Part shown: in pieces, positions 22,735-33,700 of the stretch
Layout: the number at the start of each line of letters is the position of its first letter
How positions within the stretch are numbered: position 1 is the stretch's first letter
NCBI GenBank assembly: GCA_016165875.1
Contig: JABBOT010000011.1
Coordinates: 13,747,908 to 13,811,907, forward strand
DNA from: Acanthopleura granulata
Taxonomy: Eukaryota > Mollusca > Polyplacophora > Chitonida > Chitonidae
Reading direction: 5' to 3'
DNA length: 64,000 nucleotides
Program-made: the position numbers and the translations under genes
The notes under the pieces: model-generated
What the model saw: the letters and a program-made list of their open reading frames with translations, nothing else
The model's database searches: none
What the model was told of the DNA's origin: nothing

Positions 22735-23097
22735 GCTACATCAATGCACATGTCATCACGGCAGATCTGTACTGAGAATAGTGCATGTGTTTTTTGTTTC
22801 CAGGCACTTCTTGTCATGTAGCCACATCCATGCACACATCATCACAACAGAGCTGTATTGAGTATAGAAATCCAGTTCATGCCGGCTTCCTCTCCGGCCG
22901 TACGTGGGAAGATCTGCCTGCAACCTGCGGATGGTCGTGGGTTTCCCATGGGCTCTGCTTGGTTTCCTACCACCATAATGCTGGCCGCCGTCGTATAAGT
23001 GAAATGTTCTTAAGTGCGGCATAAAACACGAATCAAATAAATAAATAAACGTTGAGAAATAGTGCATGTGCTTTGTCTTTCCAGGCAGTTCTTACCC
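22735..23097 (+). repeat. 86-bp duplication carrying a splice acceptor, split by a SINE
   Basis: Copy 1 (22735-22820) contains GTGCATGTG, a T-rich tract, CCAG at 22800-22803 and GCACTTCTTG. Copy 2 begins at 22821 (GCCACATCCATGCACAC), is interrupted by the SINE at 22867-23048, and resumes with GTGCATGTG, TGTCTTTCCAG (AG at 23083-23084) and GCAGTTCTTACC. Both copies look like usable acceptors for a 5' UTR intron of the ankyrin gene. Confidence 0.7.
22867..23048 (+). mobile_element. SINE family 1, 5'-truncated, upstream of the ankyrin gene
   Basis: Body motifs are GGAAGATCTGCCTGCAACC, GGTCGTGGGTTTCCC and CATAATGCTGGCCGCCG, with an AAATAAATAAATAAAC tail. Flanking TTGAGTATAG and TTGAGAAATAG may be a short, diverged target-site duplication. 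Confidence 0.85.
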
Positions 23098-23105
23098 AAG
23101 CAGCC

Positions 23106-24695
23106 ATGTCAGTGAAAGATGGAAACACAAAGGTGAAAAGGAATCAGAAGCGATTGTTCCACGCGATCATCAAGGGGGATGTTGAGCAGCTAAAGGATAT
23201 TTTGGAGGACGGCAATGTGGACGTCAATGCCTATGACATCAACTCACGCACGCCCCTTATGCACAGCGTTGTCTTGGAGCTCGTTGAGAGCAGGGTGCCT
23301 ATCATACGCTGCTTGCTGGACGCTGGCGCGGACATCAACGCCAGAGACGCGGACGGAAAAACGGCGCTGATGTACGCCGTGTCGGACCATGAAAATCGAG
23401 AAGTGATCGAAACTCTGCTGGCGTCGGTTCGCTCTGATCCCAACGCCCAGGATTTGGAAGGGAACTCCGCCCTCATGCATGCTGTGAATTCCGATAATGT
23501 CAGAGCTATACGGGCACTGGTGGACGTGAACACCATCAACAACACCGTGGATACGAAGCTGATGAATAAACATGGCTACACCGCTCTGCTTATGGCCGTG
23601 AAGCTAAGGCGGGTTGAATGCTGCAAAGTTCTGGTGCACGAAGCTAAAGCAGATCCTAGCGAAGTCTCCAAACACTGGCAGGGAACTCTGGCGCGTCTTC
23701 TCGAAGGGGACCGGAACGCTGGCAGTAAGAAAGACTCCGGTTTCCGCAGAGGTCGAGGGTCAGCGATAGCAACGCTTCCTCTGTCACTCAGTCAACCGAT
23801 CAGGTCAAACTCGCCGAGTGGATTGCGACTCAGGCCTCCGACACATTCTGGGCATTCGTCTCGGAGTTCTTCGCAAAACCGCTTTACTGCCAAGGTTCTG
23901 GGCACACAGGTTCGACCGAACGGTCGCGAGAGAAGGAATTCTGGACCTCGGCGGCATCAATCGGTGAGTCGCGAGAACTGTTTGGACACTTCTACGAATG
24001 CGTTCCCCGAAGAAGACGAAACTGAGAGCCTGAGAGACATGCTGAGGTCCTTCGAGATTCAGTATCGACCTACAACATCCAGAGAGGACAGCCAATCTTC
24101 ACTCTTCTCAGAAAGTACGTTGAACATAGACTTCCACGCAAGACCAACGACGATGAGGGAGAGAAGCAACTCTTCCATCGACACTCTGACAACCTTAAAT
24201 AGCCGACCGAACACGCGACAAAGCAGCGACATCTCTATACATACTCTCGAAGAATATACTAAAGGTCGCTCTCCGAAATTTCCACGCGAAACAAGTGCCT
24301 TGCTCAGGAGATCGGGGACCCAGCCGCCTGTGGTTGACTTCAAAAATGGACGTCGGACGTCGCGTCCCAGTACGTCATTGGTGTTGCAGCCAATGCTTCC
24401 CTGGGCGGGTTCACGGGACTCCGAGGCTTGGCTCCACAATCTCCCGCCTGGTACGCAGGACCAGACGCCCCGGACATTGAGTTCGATGTCCTCTTACAGA
24501 CAAGGTCTTCCGCCACACATCAAACTTCAACAACCGAAAGTGGCCACGGGTCGAACAGCTAAAGAAACGGCTCTGAAACACATTCGAGGAAGTTTGAGGT
24601 TACCACAGACGCCAACACCATCAGCCCATAGAGCCATCAGCAGAGAAGAGAAATCAGGGCGCCAGCGACCTGCCATTATGAGCTCTAAACACTGA
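23106..24695 (+). CDS. Ankyrin-repeat protein, ANKRD34-like
   Basis: One uninterrupted 529-aa reading frame starts at ATG 23106. The frame is open 18 codons further (to 23052), but those lie across a good acceptor (TGTCTTTCCAG ending 23084), so they are probably intron and 5' UTR. Residues about 10-180 hold four to five ankyrin repeats (SRTPLMHSVV, LLDAGADINARDADGKTALM, DPNAQDLEGNSALMHAV, HGYTALLMAVK). The rest is Ser-, Arg- and Pro-rich, low-complexity and probably disordered. Architecture, length and the intronless coding region recall vertebrate ANKRD34A/B/C, but this is from memory and the tail shows no motif I can match. Ankyrin repeats bind protein partners; the partner is unknown. There is no signal peptide or membrane segment. 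Confidence 0.85.
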   Translation: MSVKDGNTKVKRNQKRLFHAIIKGDVEQLKDILEDGNVDVNAYDINSRTPLMHSVVLELVESRVPIIRCLLDAGADINARDADGKTALMYAVSDHENREVIETLLASVRSDPNAQDLEGNSALMHAVNSDNVRAIRALVDVNTINNTVDTKLMNKHGYTALLMAVKLRRVECCKVLVHEAKADPSEVSKHWQGTLARLLEGDRNAGSKKDSGFRRGRGSAIATLPLSLSQPIRSNSPSGLRLRPPTHSGHSSRSSSQNRFTAKVLGTQVRPNGRERRNSGPRRHQSVSRENCLDTSTNAFPEEDETESLRDMLRSFEIQYRPTTSREDSQSSLFSESTLNIDFHARPTTMRERSNSSIDTLTTLNSRPNTRQSSDISIHTLEEYTKGRSPKFPRETSALLRRSGTQPPVVDFKNGRRTSRPSTSLVLQPMLPWAGSRDSEAWLHNLPPGTQDQTPRTLSSMSSYRQGLPPHIKLQQPKVATGRTAKETALKHIRGSLRLPQTPTPSAHRAISREEKSGRQRPAIMSSKH

Positions 24696-26004
24696 CAATA
24701 GGCAAGGCCATTAAATCTTGTAATTGTCTCATGTGCGGATCGAACCACTTGATAATGTGTGAAAAATCCAGCCGCTCGATTCAAAGCCACTTGTGACAGC
24801 CATGGAATATCATGACGTTAGTGGGTCATAAAATTTTGAAACACTCTTAACCCTCTTGTCACCCGAGACTGTAGTTAGCTACTAGGGTCGTAGGGGACAG
24901 TTCGTCCGTCATTTAATTTGAGTTCAGAACTCAGATGTTTCCGTCGGACCTAAAGGTGGACGGCTGTCGCCGTCGGGGAACGGAGGTCAAAGCAGCATGG
25001 CAGCGTGCTGAGCTGCACCGTAAAATGTAACAACAACAATACAACGTTAAAATTACTAAACACGACATTAGTCTTTGCTTTGTTTAAATGACCGTTAGAA
25101 GTTCAGGTTATGAATTGTTTGCAAGACCTTCAGTACTGTATGCGTGTCTCAGTTGTTGACAGAAAATTACGTATATGTTTCCCTGGTTAATCTAGTCAAT
25201 GTGATTTTTTCACGTACCGTAAATTTCCTAAACATGTGTTTACATTTTAACAGTAACGTAATTATACATCTGTTTGCATTGTTTCACAGCTTGAACCACC
25301 ACCACGACTATCAATGCCATTGCCACAATCGGTGTCACCATCACGATCTCATGCTAACTGCAAAGCATCCAATGTACCAGTGGCCCATAATAAAGAGTGT
25401 GAACAAGACTTCCATCGTTGGTTTGAAATTCGCCTACAAGAGTGGTGTTTGTAACTTAAGTATATATGTCAATTTATAACATGAAATGGTCAAGAAACTT
25501 ATTCCCGCAACGACACAATGGTCTTGAAATACTTTGCAGTGTTGTTCACCCACGTAGAATTAAAACACATACCATTAAAACAGTGTCCTGTCCCTGTGTT
25601 ATTACATGTTACATTGACAGACAACTCAGAAGATTTACGTCACAGCTTATAAATAGCTGATATCTCCTAACTGATATATCTGATTCGTCAATTCCCCATA
25701 AGCTTAAAAGCACGGATGCCTTCAGATCCCGAGTAGGCAGCACAATGCTCCAAACTTCAAACGAAGATAATTCAGCAACGAATTCATACAATTTCAAAAA
25801 AGTTTTTTTTGATTTTTTGGTCGCCGTTTTTTAAGGCCAGGCATTTTCGCCCATACCATGTAAAAACCGTAAAAGTGCCCGGAATAAACTATCGACCTTG
25901 GATGAGTTATTGTCGTATTTTCCCACGTGTGACAGGTCATATTGCTGGGGAATATGTTGTTTCCAGCGAACTTCACGCAAGAACACACAAAAAGCTTCCG
26001 TGCC

Positions 26005-26219
26005 TCCCGCCAATGCGGTCGCTGTGAATTCAAGTCTAGCTTACGATGACTTTCTCTCCGACCGAACGTGGGACGGTACGCCAGCAGCCCGCGGATGGTC
26101 GCAGGCTTTCCCCGGGCTCTGTCCAATTTCCTTCCACCTTAATGCTGGCCGCCGTCGCATAAGTGAAATATTCTTCAGGACGACGTAAAACACCAATCAA
26201 ATAAATAAATAAATAAATA
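26005..26219 (+). mobile_element. SINE family 1, 5'-truncated
   Basis: Starts near the B-box region (GCGGTCGCTGTGAATTCAAG), continues through the body (GGATGGTCGCAGGCTTTCC, TTAATGCTGGCCGCCGTCG) and ends in CAAATAAATAAATAAATAAA. Confidence 0.85.
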
Positions 26220-26317
26220 GCCATTCGTAAAACGCGGAGACCATATCGCTTCCATATGAGGCCCAAGAGCCACAGTAGGTTGATGGTTAAATGTTGCTCT
26301 GTTTGAGATATTTTGAA

Positions 26318-26405
26318 ACTTTATTTATCTATCTGATTGGTGTTTCATGGCGTATTTAAGAAATATTTCTTTTATACGACACCAGCTATCATTATAGTTG
26401 GAGGA
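26318..26405 (-). mobile_element. SINE family 1, tail-proximal fragment
   Basis: Reversed 3' part only (TTTATTTATCTATCTGATTG, GTGTTTCATGGCGTATTTAAG, ATTATAGTTGGAGGAAA). It is diverged from the other copies. Confidence 0.7.
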
Positions 26406-26960
26406 AAGCCGCCTTCCCCACCTGAAAAATTCTGGTTTCTTTAGTAGAAGAATCCTAAAAAATCATCAATCCAATGACATACCTGCAACAATAATGCACT
26501 CCTTTTGATTGTAAACATCACACCCATAGGGATATTTCACCTAAGGCTGCAGTGCGGCTTGCAAGAACAGAGAAAACTCAAGACAAGCAAAAACCGCCGC
26601 CATTTGTCGGGGCCAATCGTTAGTACAGAAACGACAGCGAGATTGTTCTAGGCGGATGAATTAGATCGGTATCCAAATCGTGAGTCAGGCTACTTTTAAG
26701 CTGTTGTTAATGAATCAAAATATGCATCTCAGCTGCGCGTTCATTGCAATTGCTCACATATACGAAGTTGCGATCATATTCCACACGCTCCGCGGAACAA
26801 AGCGCAATCTTCTCCGGTTAAGTAATAATTAAACACAATTATAAATCAGTCACCAAGAGATTTGGAACAGTCATCCGTATTCACTTACGCGAGAATGCGT
26901 TTGATGAATATTCTTGTCATAATGTGAGGCTTTCACGATGATGTAAACCCGAAACCCATC

Positions 26961-27096
26961 GTGATTTATTTATTTGATTTGTGTTTCACGCTGTACTCCA
27001 AAATATTTCATTTACATAGCTGCCAGCATTATGGTGGGAGGAAACCGAGCAGAGCCCAGGGGACACCCAAAACCATCTGCAGGTTGCTGGCAGACG
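26961..27096 (-). mobile_element. SINE family 1, 3' half
   Basis: Reversed tail and body (ATTTATTTATTTGATTTGTG, CAGCATTATGGTGGGAGG, GCAGGTTGCTGGCAGAC), ending before the tRNA-like head. Confidence 0.8.
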
Positions 27097-27308
27097 AAAC
27101 CTGCAATCATGAATACTTTAACTCTTTTCTATAGAATTACCCTGTAAATGATCCTGTCTAATCCAGTTTCAACACAAGTAAAGCATTAACCACAAGTGGG
27201 AGTAACAAAGTCTTGGCTTTATTTATCTTTTTTTGTTTTTCCACGAGAAAGGCAAACCAGTTCTAACAAAGCCATTTCTGACATAATATCTGAAGTACAC
27301 TTGTACAG

Positions 27309-27314
27309 TTTATT
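27309..27314 (-). terminator. Candidate polyadenylation signal of RNASEH2B
   Basis: AATAAA on the minus strand, about 415 bp past the RNASEH2B stop. A second candidate lies near 27217. No transcript evidence. Confidence 0.4.
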
Positions 27315-27729
27315 TGTAGGCCCAAGAAGTTAAGATTTTGACAAATCGCCTCATCAGTGTTGTTTTATGATAAATGTGCTCAAATTTCAACTTCCACTAT
27401 CAAAAACTATGCACTGTGAAAAGGTTTTACGTTCTGAATGAAGTCAGAAATGTCTTGGTGATATTGACCCAGAAATCTGTTCATTCTGAGACAATTGGCA
27501 ATATTTGCACTGAGGGGTCATATGCTGCCCTGAGGGCCTATTTTATCTGATTCAGATCTGTATACAACCTTCATACTGCCAAATCAATTGCCGTAATTCG
27601 GTGAGATTTTAAGAACTACATATCTTTTCTTGAGGACTTCTTCGCACAGTCTGGAGGGCATGGGAGTATCAGAGATACATTTTCACAGCTGAGAATGAGT
27701 CAACAATTTTACACGGAACAACCTCGGGA

Positions 27730-30700
27730 TCATCTTTTGGATTTGGGCGAGAAAAAACTGGATATATTCTTCATGCCTGTTTTATCTACACTCAGGAGTT
27801 TTTTCTGTCCAGCTGTCATGTTGCCGCTCTGTGACGAAATGAAAACAAAACAATACAGTTTATCCTAATCACTGTCAGCAGATTTTACCACCACACCAAT
27901 GATAATGAGAGAAGTGACAGAAAACAAAAAAGTGAGGCAAGGTATAAAAAGTGTTGGTGGAAAGATGAAGAAAACTGAATCATTTGGCTTAGTGTTAACT
28001 ACATAAATGGTTTTACACTACAATTTTTGGAAGTCCCCAACAGTCACTCAGTCTAGATGCATGTAATGATTAGCCTGCAGTTTTGACATAAAAAATAAAA
28101 GCCATCAAAATATAAAAAAAAAAACCAAAAAACAGAACATGCCCTGTGGAGGGAGGGGCGTTATGCTTATCCGCAGTCCCCTGCTAGTTTTCCTATGATG
28201 TCCTTTCTCGTGGAAATATGCATAAAATAGAGAGGCTAAGATAGACAAAAGTGCCTCAAAAATGAAAAGAAAATTATTGCCAGTTTTATGGCATAATTTG
28301 CATTATCCCATAAATGTGGCCAAGCAGGGGGTATAAATATCGTATGCAACTTTTTGTCAACAATGTTGAGTATTTCTTGATTGGATCACGACCTTTCATT
28401 GATAAACATCAACCTATAAAAAGCTACCCAGGCTTAACTACTTTGTTTTACTTAGTATTTTTCTCTCCTGCGTGGTCTGCAAAAGCCCAAAGATATATGT
28501 GGATTGTAGCCGTAGATAATTTGGAGGTTGCATAATTAGTTTCACCTCTTGCTGCATAAGACTGATACTGCAGTTAAAGTTCTTGAATTTTCCTGTTGGG
28601 TATGCATACATGTATCTGCATTTCAGATGCGTTCTTATACAAGATGACGTGCACACTACACTCTCGTCACTGTCACTTGTTGAGTAGTTTCTCTTGTGCA
28701 CTCTTGTAGTCTTCCTTTGTTCAACAAATGTGTTCCTACACCATTATCTGCTACTTTGCTTAAATTATCACGTTTTATTAGCAACCTTCTCATCATGGTA
28801 ACCACCATGAGAAATATCCGAAAAATGAGTTTTGTAAAAATTTCGTACTGAGTCTTCATGAAATAAATTGAGTTTTGATACATTCTGATGAAAAATATTG
28901 AGTTTTCTGATCTGTTCAAATTGAGTTTCTGAAATAAAATTGGCTAGAAAAACACCTTAATTATGTAGGTGATAATGTCAAAAATCCAGCCAAGCTTGTG
29001 TCGATAAAGGTAGTTCTAAAGTTGAAGGCTTTTGTGTGGAATATATTTCACTCAGAGTACACATGTTGCGCTTTGGTTGGACAAATTACTAACGTAAATT
29101 AATGCCCACATCTGCAAGCGCTGGTATAGACAGAGATAAATCCATCTGATCTGAGGCCCAATTTTGCGCTTTTGTTCGACTTTCCATATATAGGATAAAC
29201 AGAATCTCAAACTCATGATCCTATAGTTTCAAAGTTATTAAACTCCAGTCAAAAACTTTGTTATTTCTTGAAACATATGAAATTTTGTAACTCTTTGTTT
29301 GATAAATTCGATACTCGAGTCAAAAATTTCGTTTATTTCTCGAAAGAAACAAAACATTTTAATTATCGTTTAATACATTTGATATTATGGATTGCTTCTT
29401 GGAGATCCTCCATTTATTTCCCTTCAACACCTAATCTTTGTTTCAGCATTCCTTTTCATGTATCCCTTAAATACATTTTAATATATATATATTCATCAGC
29501 GAAGTTCACACGAGACTAGATGGAACAGGTTTCATGCAACATGATACCTGATAAATTCCATGACTTTCCAGGACATTTTCACACAGAATTACATCACTTT
29601 TCCAACATTTTCATTACCAGTAATATTTTTCATATTTTGGCAGACATTTGACCATTTAGCCATCTGGAAATATTTATGCAGAGGTATGTGTCATGCACAA
29701 AAAATATATCATTGAAATTAAAATCTTGTACTACTTAAATGTCAAGAATTTGAAATGAGTCTTATAAACAATTTGGCAATTATGGTTGGCGTTTTAAGCA
29801 ATTTCCATGGCTTCCAAAGAATTTCAAACTGCACACAAATTTGCAAAATCATAAATTCCAAGAGTTTAAAGGATATTCCGGGGCGGCATGAATCCAGTGG
29901 AAACAAAGTAATTTCCTCCTCAAATCAATTTCTCTCACCTTCTGAATCTTGGTATCCAACTTCGTCTGACCCTTGCTGTAGTCTTCTGTTGGACTTAAGT
30001 CTGCTGGTTCAAGTTTGACTTTCTAGAAAACAGAATCAGCCAATAAATCTGACGCCAAAGTTAGATGTGTTGTTGGACAACATGAGCTGTGGAATTCCCC
30101 ACTAACTGAATTTTATTATCCAGTTATTCATGTATGATGGAGGGCAAATCTATAGGTGAAGTAAACCAATGACCTGTGTCGTTTCTGATGAGCTTGCCCA
30201 TGTGTGACATACACATGACACTACGTATATCGCTGCCCGGAGTTGCCAGAGAAATGACTATAAATGACCTAAAATTTCATCCTAAAAAGTGCTTCTCCAG
30301 AGGCCAATACAGTATTATTTCCGGTGATGAAACTCACATTTTTCCAGAAGTGTATCATCCAACCTTCCAAACAAACCGTAAACAACCTTATAAAATCAAT
30401 AGAACTCTTAGCAGCATGATATATAAGCAACTTTCATAGTCACAGAAGAATTTTTAGGTGATTTAAGATATACACAAATAGATGTGTCAATGAAATGTAC
30501 TGAAAGCTCCTGAAAACTTAAGGCAGGCCAGCAATAGGAGTCCTAGAAGATCAAGGCAGAAAACGTAGCTATAGGCGAAGTGTCTATCTCGATACAAAGT
30601 GCCTACCTTGTTCGGAGGTTCCTCCACAGGACTAGCGTCAGGTTCAGGTATGCTGAAAATCATGGACAGAAATGAGATGATTTTCTCTTGTATCTTACTA

Positions 30701-33700
30701 CTTTCTCCACAAACAATAATCTCTTGACCTCATGTCCACTATTGACTTTACGTGCACTGCTGATGACACATGGGAGAGCAACGTCAAGAGGGTCATGTCC
30801 AGAGCCATTTTACTTTCAAACAGTTTCGGGTGCTCAAAGTAAAGAAACTGTGATCAAACTAACAAGTAAACTTGAAAAGAAAATATGATGGCATACCGGT
30901 AAAAAAAAAAAAAAAGTTTTCATACAAATTTTTTTTTTCAATTCACAGACCTTAAAAGCTCTCAGAGAACTTCACTTCGATTTGCATTTTATAAAATTTC
31001 TTCACACATGTTCACAAATCTACCTTTAATGTTTGGAATCAGAATCTTCAACTATTTCTTAGATGTGTCCCTTGTTGAGTATTTAAAAAAAATGAGCATT
31101 GTGAATACAAATTATTTATTTATTTATTTCATTGGTGGTTTAGGCAGAGCCCGAGGGAAACCCATGACCATCCACAGGTTGCTGGCAGACCTGTATACAA
31201 ATTAGAAATCATCACAACCAAGCAATGCACTATATGGAGTTCTGGCCAAAAAAAAAAATGACAAAACGAAAAACTCACCTCAACTTCAACGTGAAAGTTA
31301 AGTCATTTATTCCTAAAATCACTAACCACAACCCATAAACTTATCAAAGTCAGACCTCGTGCTCTTTACCTAAAGAAGTCACAATACTGACTTTTAAAGG
31401 TTCTAAATTCTGGTAAAAAGGTCAGAATAGTCACTTATTCTTTAGTGGTTCCGAATACTTCCTAGGAAAGCAGCGAACCTCTTTTTGCCAGAACCTAAAT
31501 GGACTCCCACAGAATTGCTTTGGGAGAATCTAGTCCAAGTCTAGTACATCTGGTCATAAAGTATGTTGACAGACCACACCAGATTAATTTATTTATTTAT
31601 TTGATTGGTGTTCTGCACAGTGCTCAAGAATATTTCATTTATATGACAGCTGCCAGCATTATGGTAGGAAGAAACCAGGCAGCGCCCGGGGGAAACCCAT
31701 GACCATCCGCAATGGATTGGACTGTAGCAAGATTGTATGCCCCGACACCTTTAGCCTTTATTTATTTTGCACTTGAAACAAAAAAAAAAAAAAAATGCAT
31801 TATACTAAAAATCTAGTCTGGCAGTGAAAACTTACTCTAGATAGTCAGCCAGTGAAGAGCTCAGCTCCAAAGGCAGGTAATCAGCTACAAGTCCACATGC
31901 ATACCGTCTATAATCATCTGCAAGGGAAATAAGAGTGTTGGGTTAATATTTCACTTAAGACAAAGAGAATATGGGTGTGACGATTACTGTTGACAAGGCT
32001 TGTGTTCATTTATTAACTGAGCGGAATCCAATGCAATACTTAAGAATTTTTCCCTTGTATGATGATGGTTCGCTTTGTGAGTGGAGTAAACCACAGACCT
32101 TTGGTAGGTTACTAACCAACTTTCCCACATGTGATCAGGCCTTCACATTAGAGGCATGCTATCACACTCCCAAACCTAGCACACTCCTGAAATAAAATCT
32201 AAGTGTGCTAGCAACAATCGCATGCAATAATGAAGAGTCTGCATAGGGAGTGTGAACCTTGGTGTGCGAAATGACACCCCTGGTCTTCTGCAAGGGGTGT
32301 TATAATCACACTCCTGCTCAAAAACCAAAACGAAGACCTCTGTGTACTAAAGCACAGCTACGTGCATCCTCCTGGGGGAAGACAAATAACAGTCAACAAA
32401 TGTCCCTGACAAATTAAGTCCCTGACCATTGATGTCCCGACTGGTGTGTTGGCTGCTGCTTTCAATCTGGATGGTTGTCACATACATGATGACGGATCGT
32501 CTCTTATCCTGTTTTCTTTCACCTTTATACCTCACACCACAGTACAGGTGAAATATTCTTCAGTGTGGCTTTACCCACCAATCAAACAACTTTTCGATCT
32601 TTGTCACAGCCAGCAGGGTTGATCGCAATGATCCCGATAAATACACATTTAACAATTACCTCCAAAAAGACTTTCAAGGTGACCAAATATTTCAGCATTT
32701 CATTAACTCTTCTGATGATGCCAAAACAAAATGCCGAAAGACTGAGCCACAATGCTGAATAACTCTTTGTTTTACGGAGTTACAGTACTTGTGTGAACTC
32801 TATCTTGTCCTAATGCCGAAAGACTGAGCCACAATGCTGAATAACTCTTTGTTTTACGGAGTTACAGTACTTGTGTGAACTCTATCTTGTCATAAGCCAC
32901 AGAGTTCTCACCTTCAGTTACTGATTCCTCCTTCAAACTGCGCACGTATGTCGCTGACTGGCCCACAGTGCCAATGTGAACATTTCTCTGTTGTAATTTG
33001 TGTACTACTTTTTCAACCTGAAAAAAAAAATGTCATAAAAAATATACCCATGTCAGCGACAATACACAGGAACAAAGCTCTGACATTTAATGAACTGCCA
33101 TAAGAATAGGCTGTTAGCAATTGTTCTAACAATCACACACAAACATTTTGAATTTCATTAACACTCATTTGAGATGTCAGAAATCAGTCTACTGACTCCA
33201 GATTCATACACCAGTACAAATGGTCAAAAAAAAAACCACATAAAATAAAAATGCATGGTAAGTTATTCTTCAGGAACTCTTTTACAGTCTTGTCCTCTCT
33301 GGGTCACACTGTACACTTATCAAGCATTCTGTACCCTCATAATCTTCAAAGAAAGTAGCACTGGGCTGTAAAACCCATATGCTACTAAATCACTCCTTGT
33401 TTTTTTATTTAAATTAATCATCTGTGATCAGAAGACAGGGTGGGGCAGATCCCCCCCCCCCCGGATCCTGGATGTGTTTGATCCCTCCAGGCCGTGTACA
33501 TGGATTCTGAAGAGCTACTCTCATTCTTCACATCAGGGGCTCTAGCTTGAGACGAGGGAGTTTTTCTTTATACTCAAGAATGTTTCAGTTTTGTGACTGT
33601 GACTGAGCTTGTAACGGAAGAATATCTTGCCAGGGATCTCAACATGCCACCATGAATGGCAAGGTGTTATTTACCTTTAATTTTAGCCATGAAAGAGTCT

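Larger units (their letters stand above)
24696..27308. other. Intergenic DNA between the ankyrin gene and the RNASEH2B 3' end
   Basis: Holds the 3' UTR of the ankyrin gene and three SINE copies. The 111-codon ORF at 25144-25479 is His/Cys-rich in a short stretch but looks like a chance frame. No polyadenylation signal could be assigned to the ankyrin gene with confidence. Confidence 0.4.

Noticed and set aside
25144..25479. 111-codon ORF with a His/Cys-rich stretch resembling a zinc-binding motif
   Set aside because: Spacing of His and Cys does not fit a zinc finger, and the stretch comes from a simple CAC/CAT-rich sequence.
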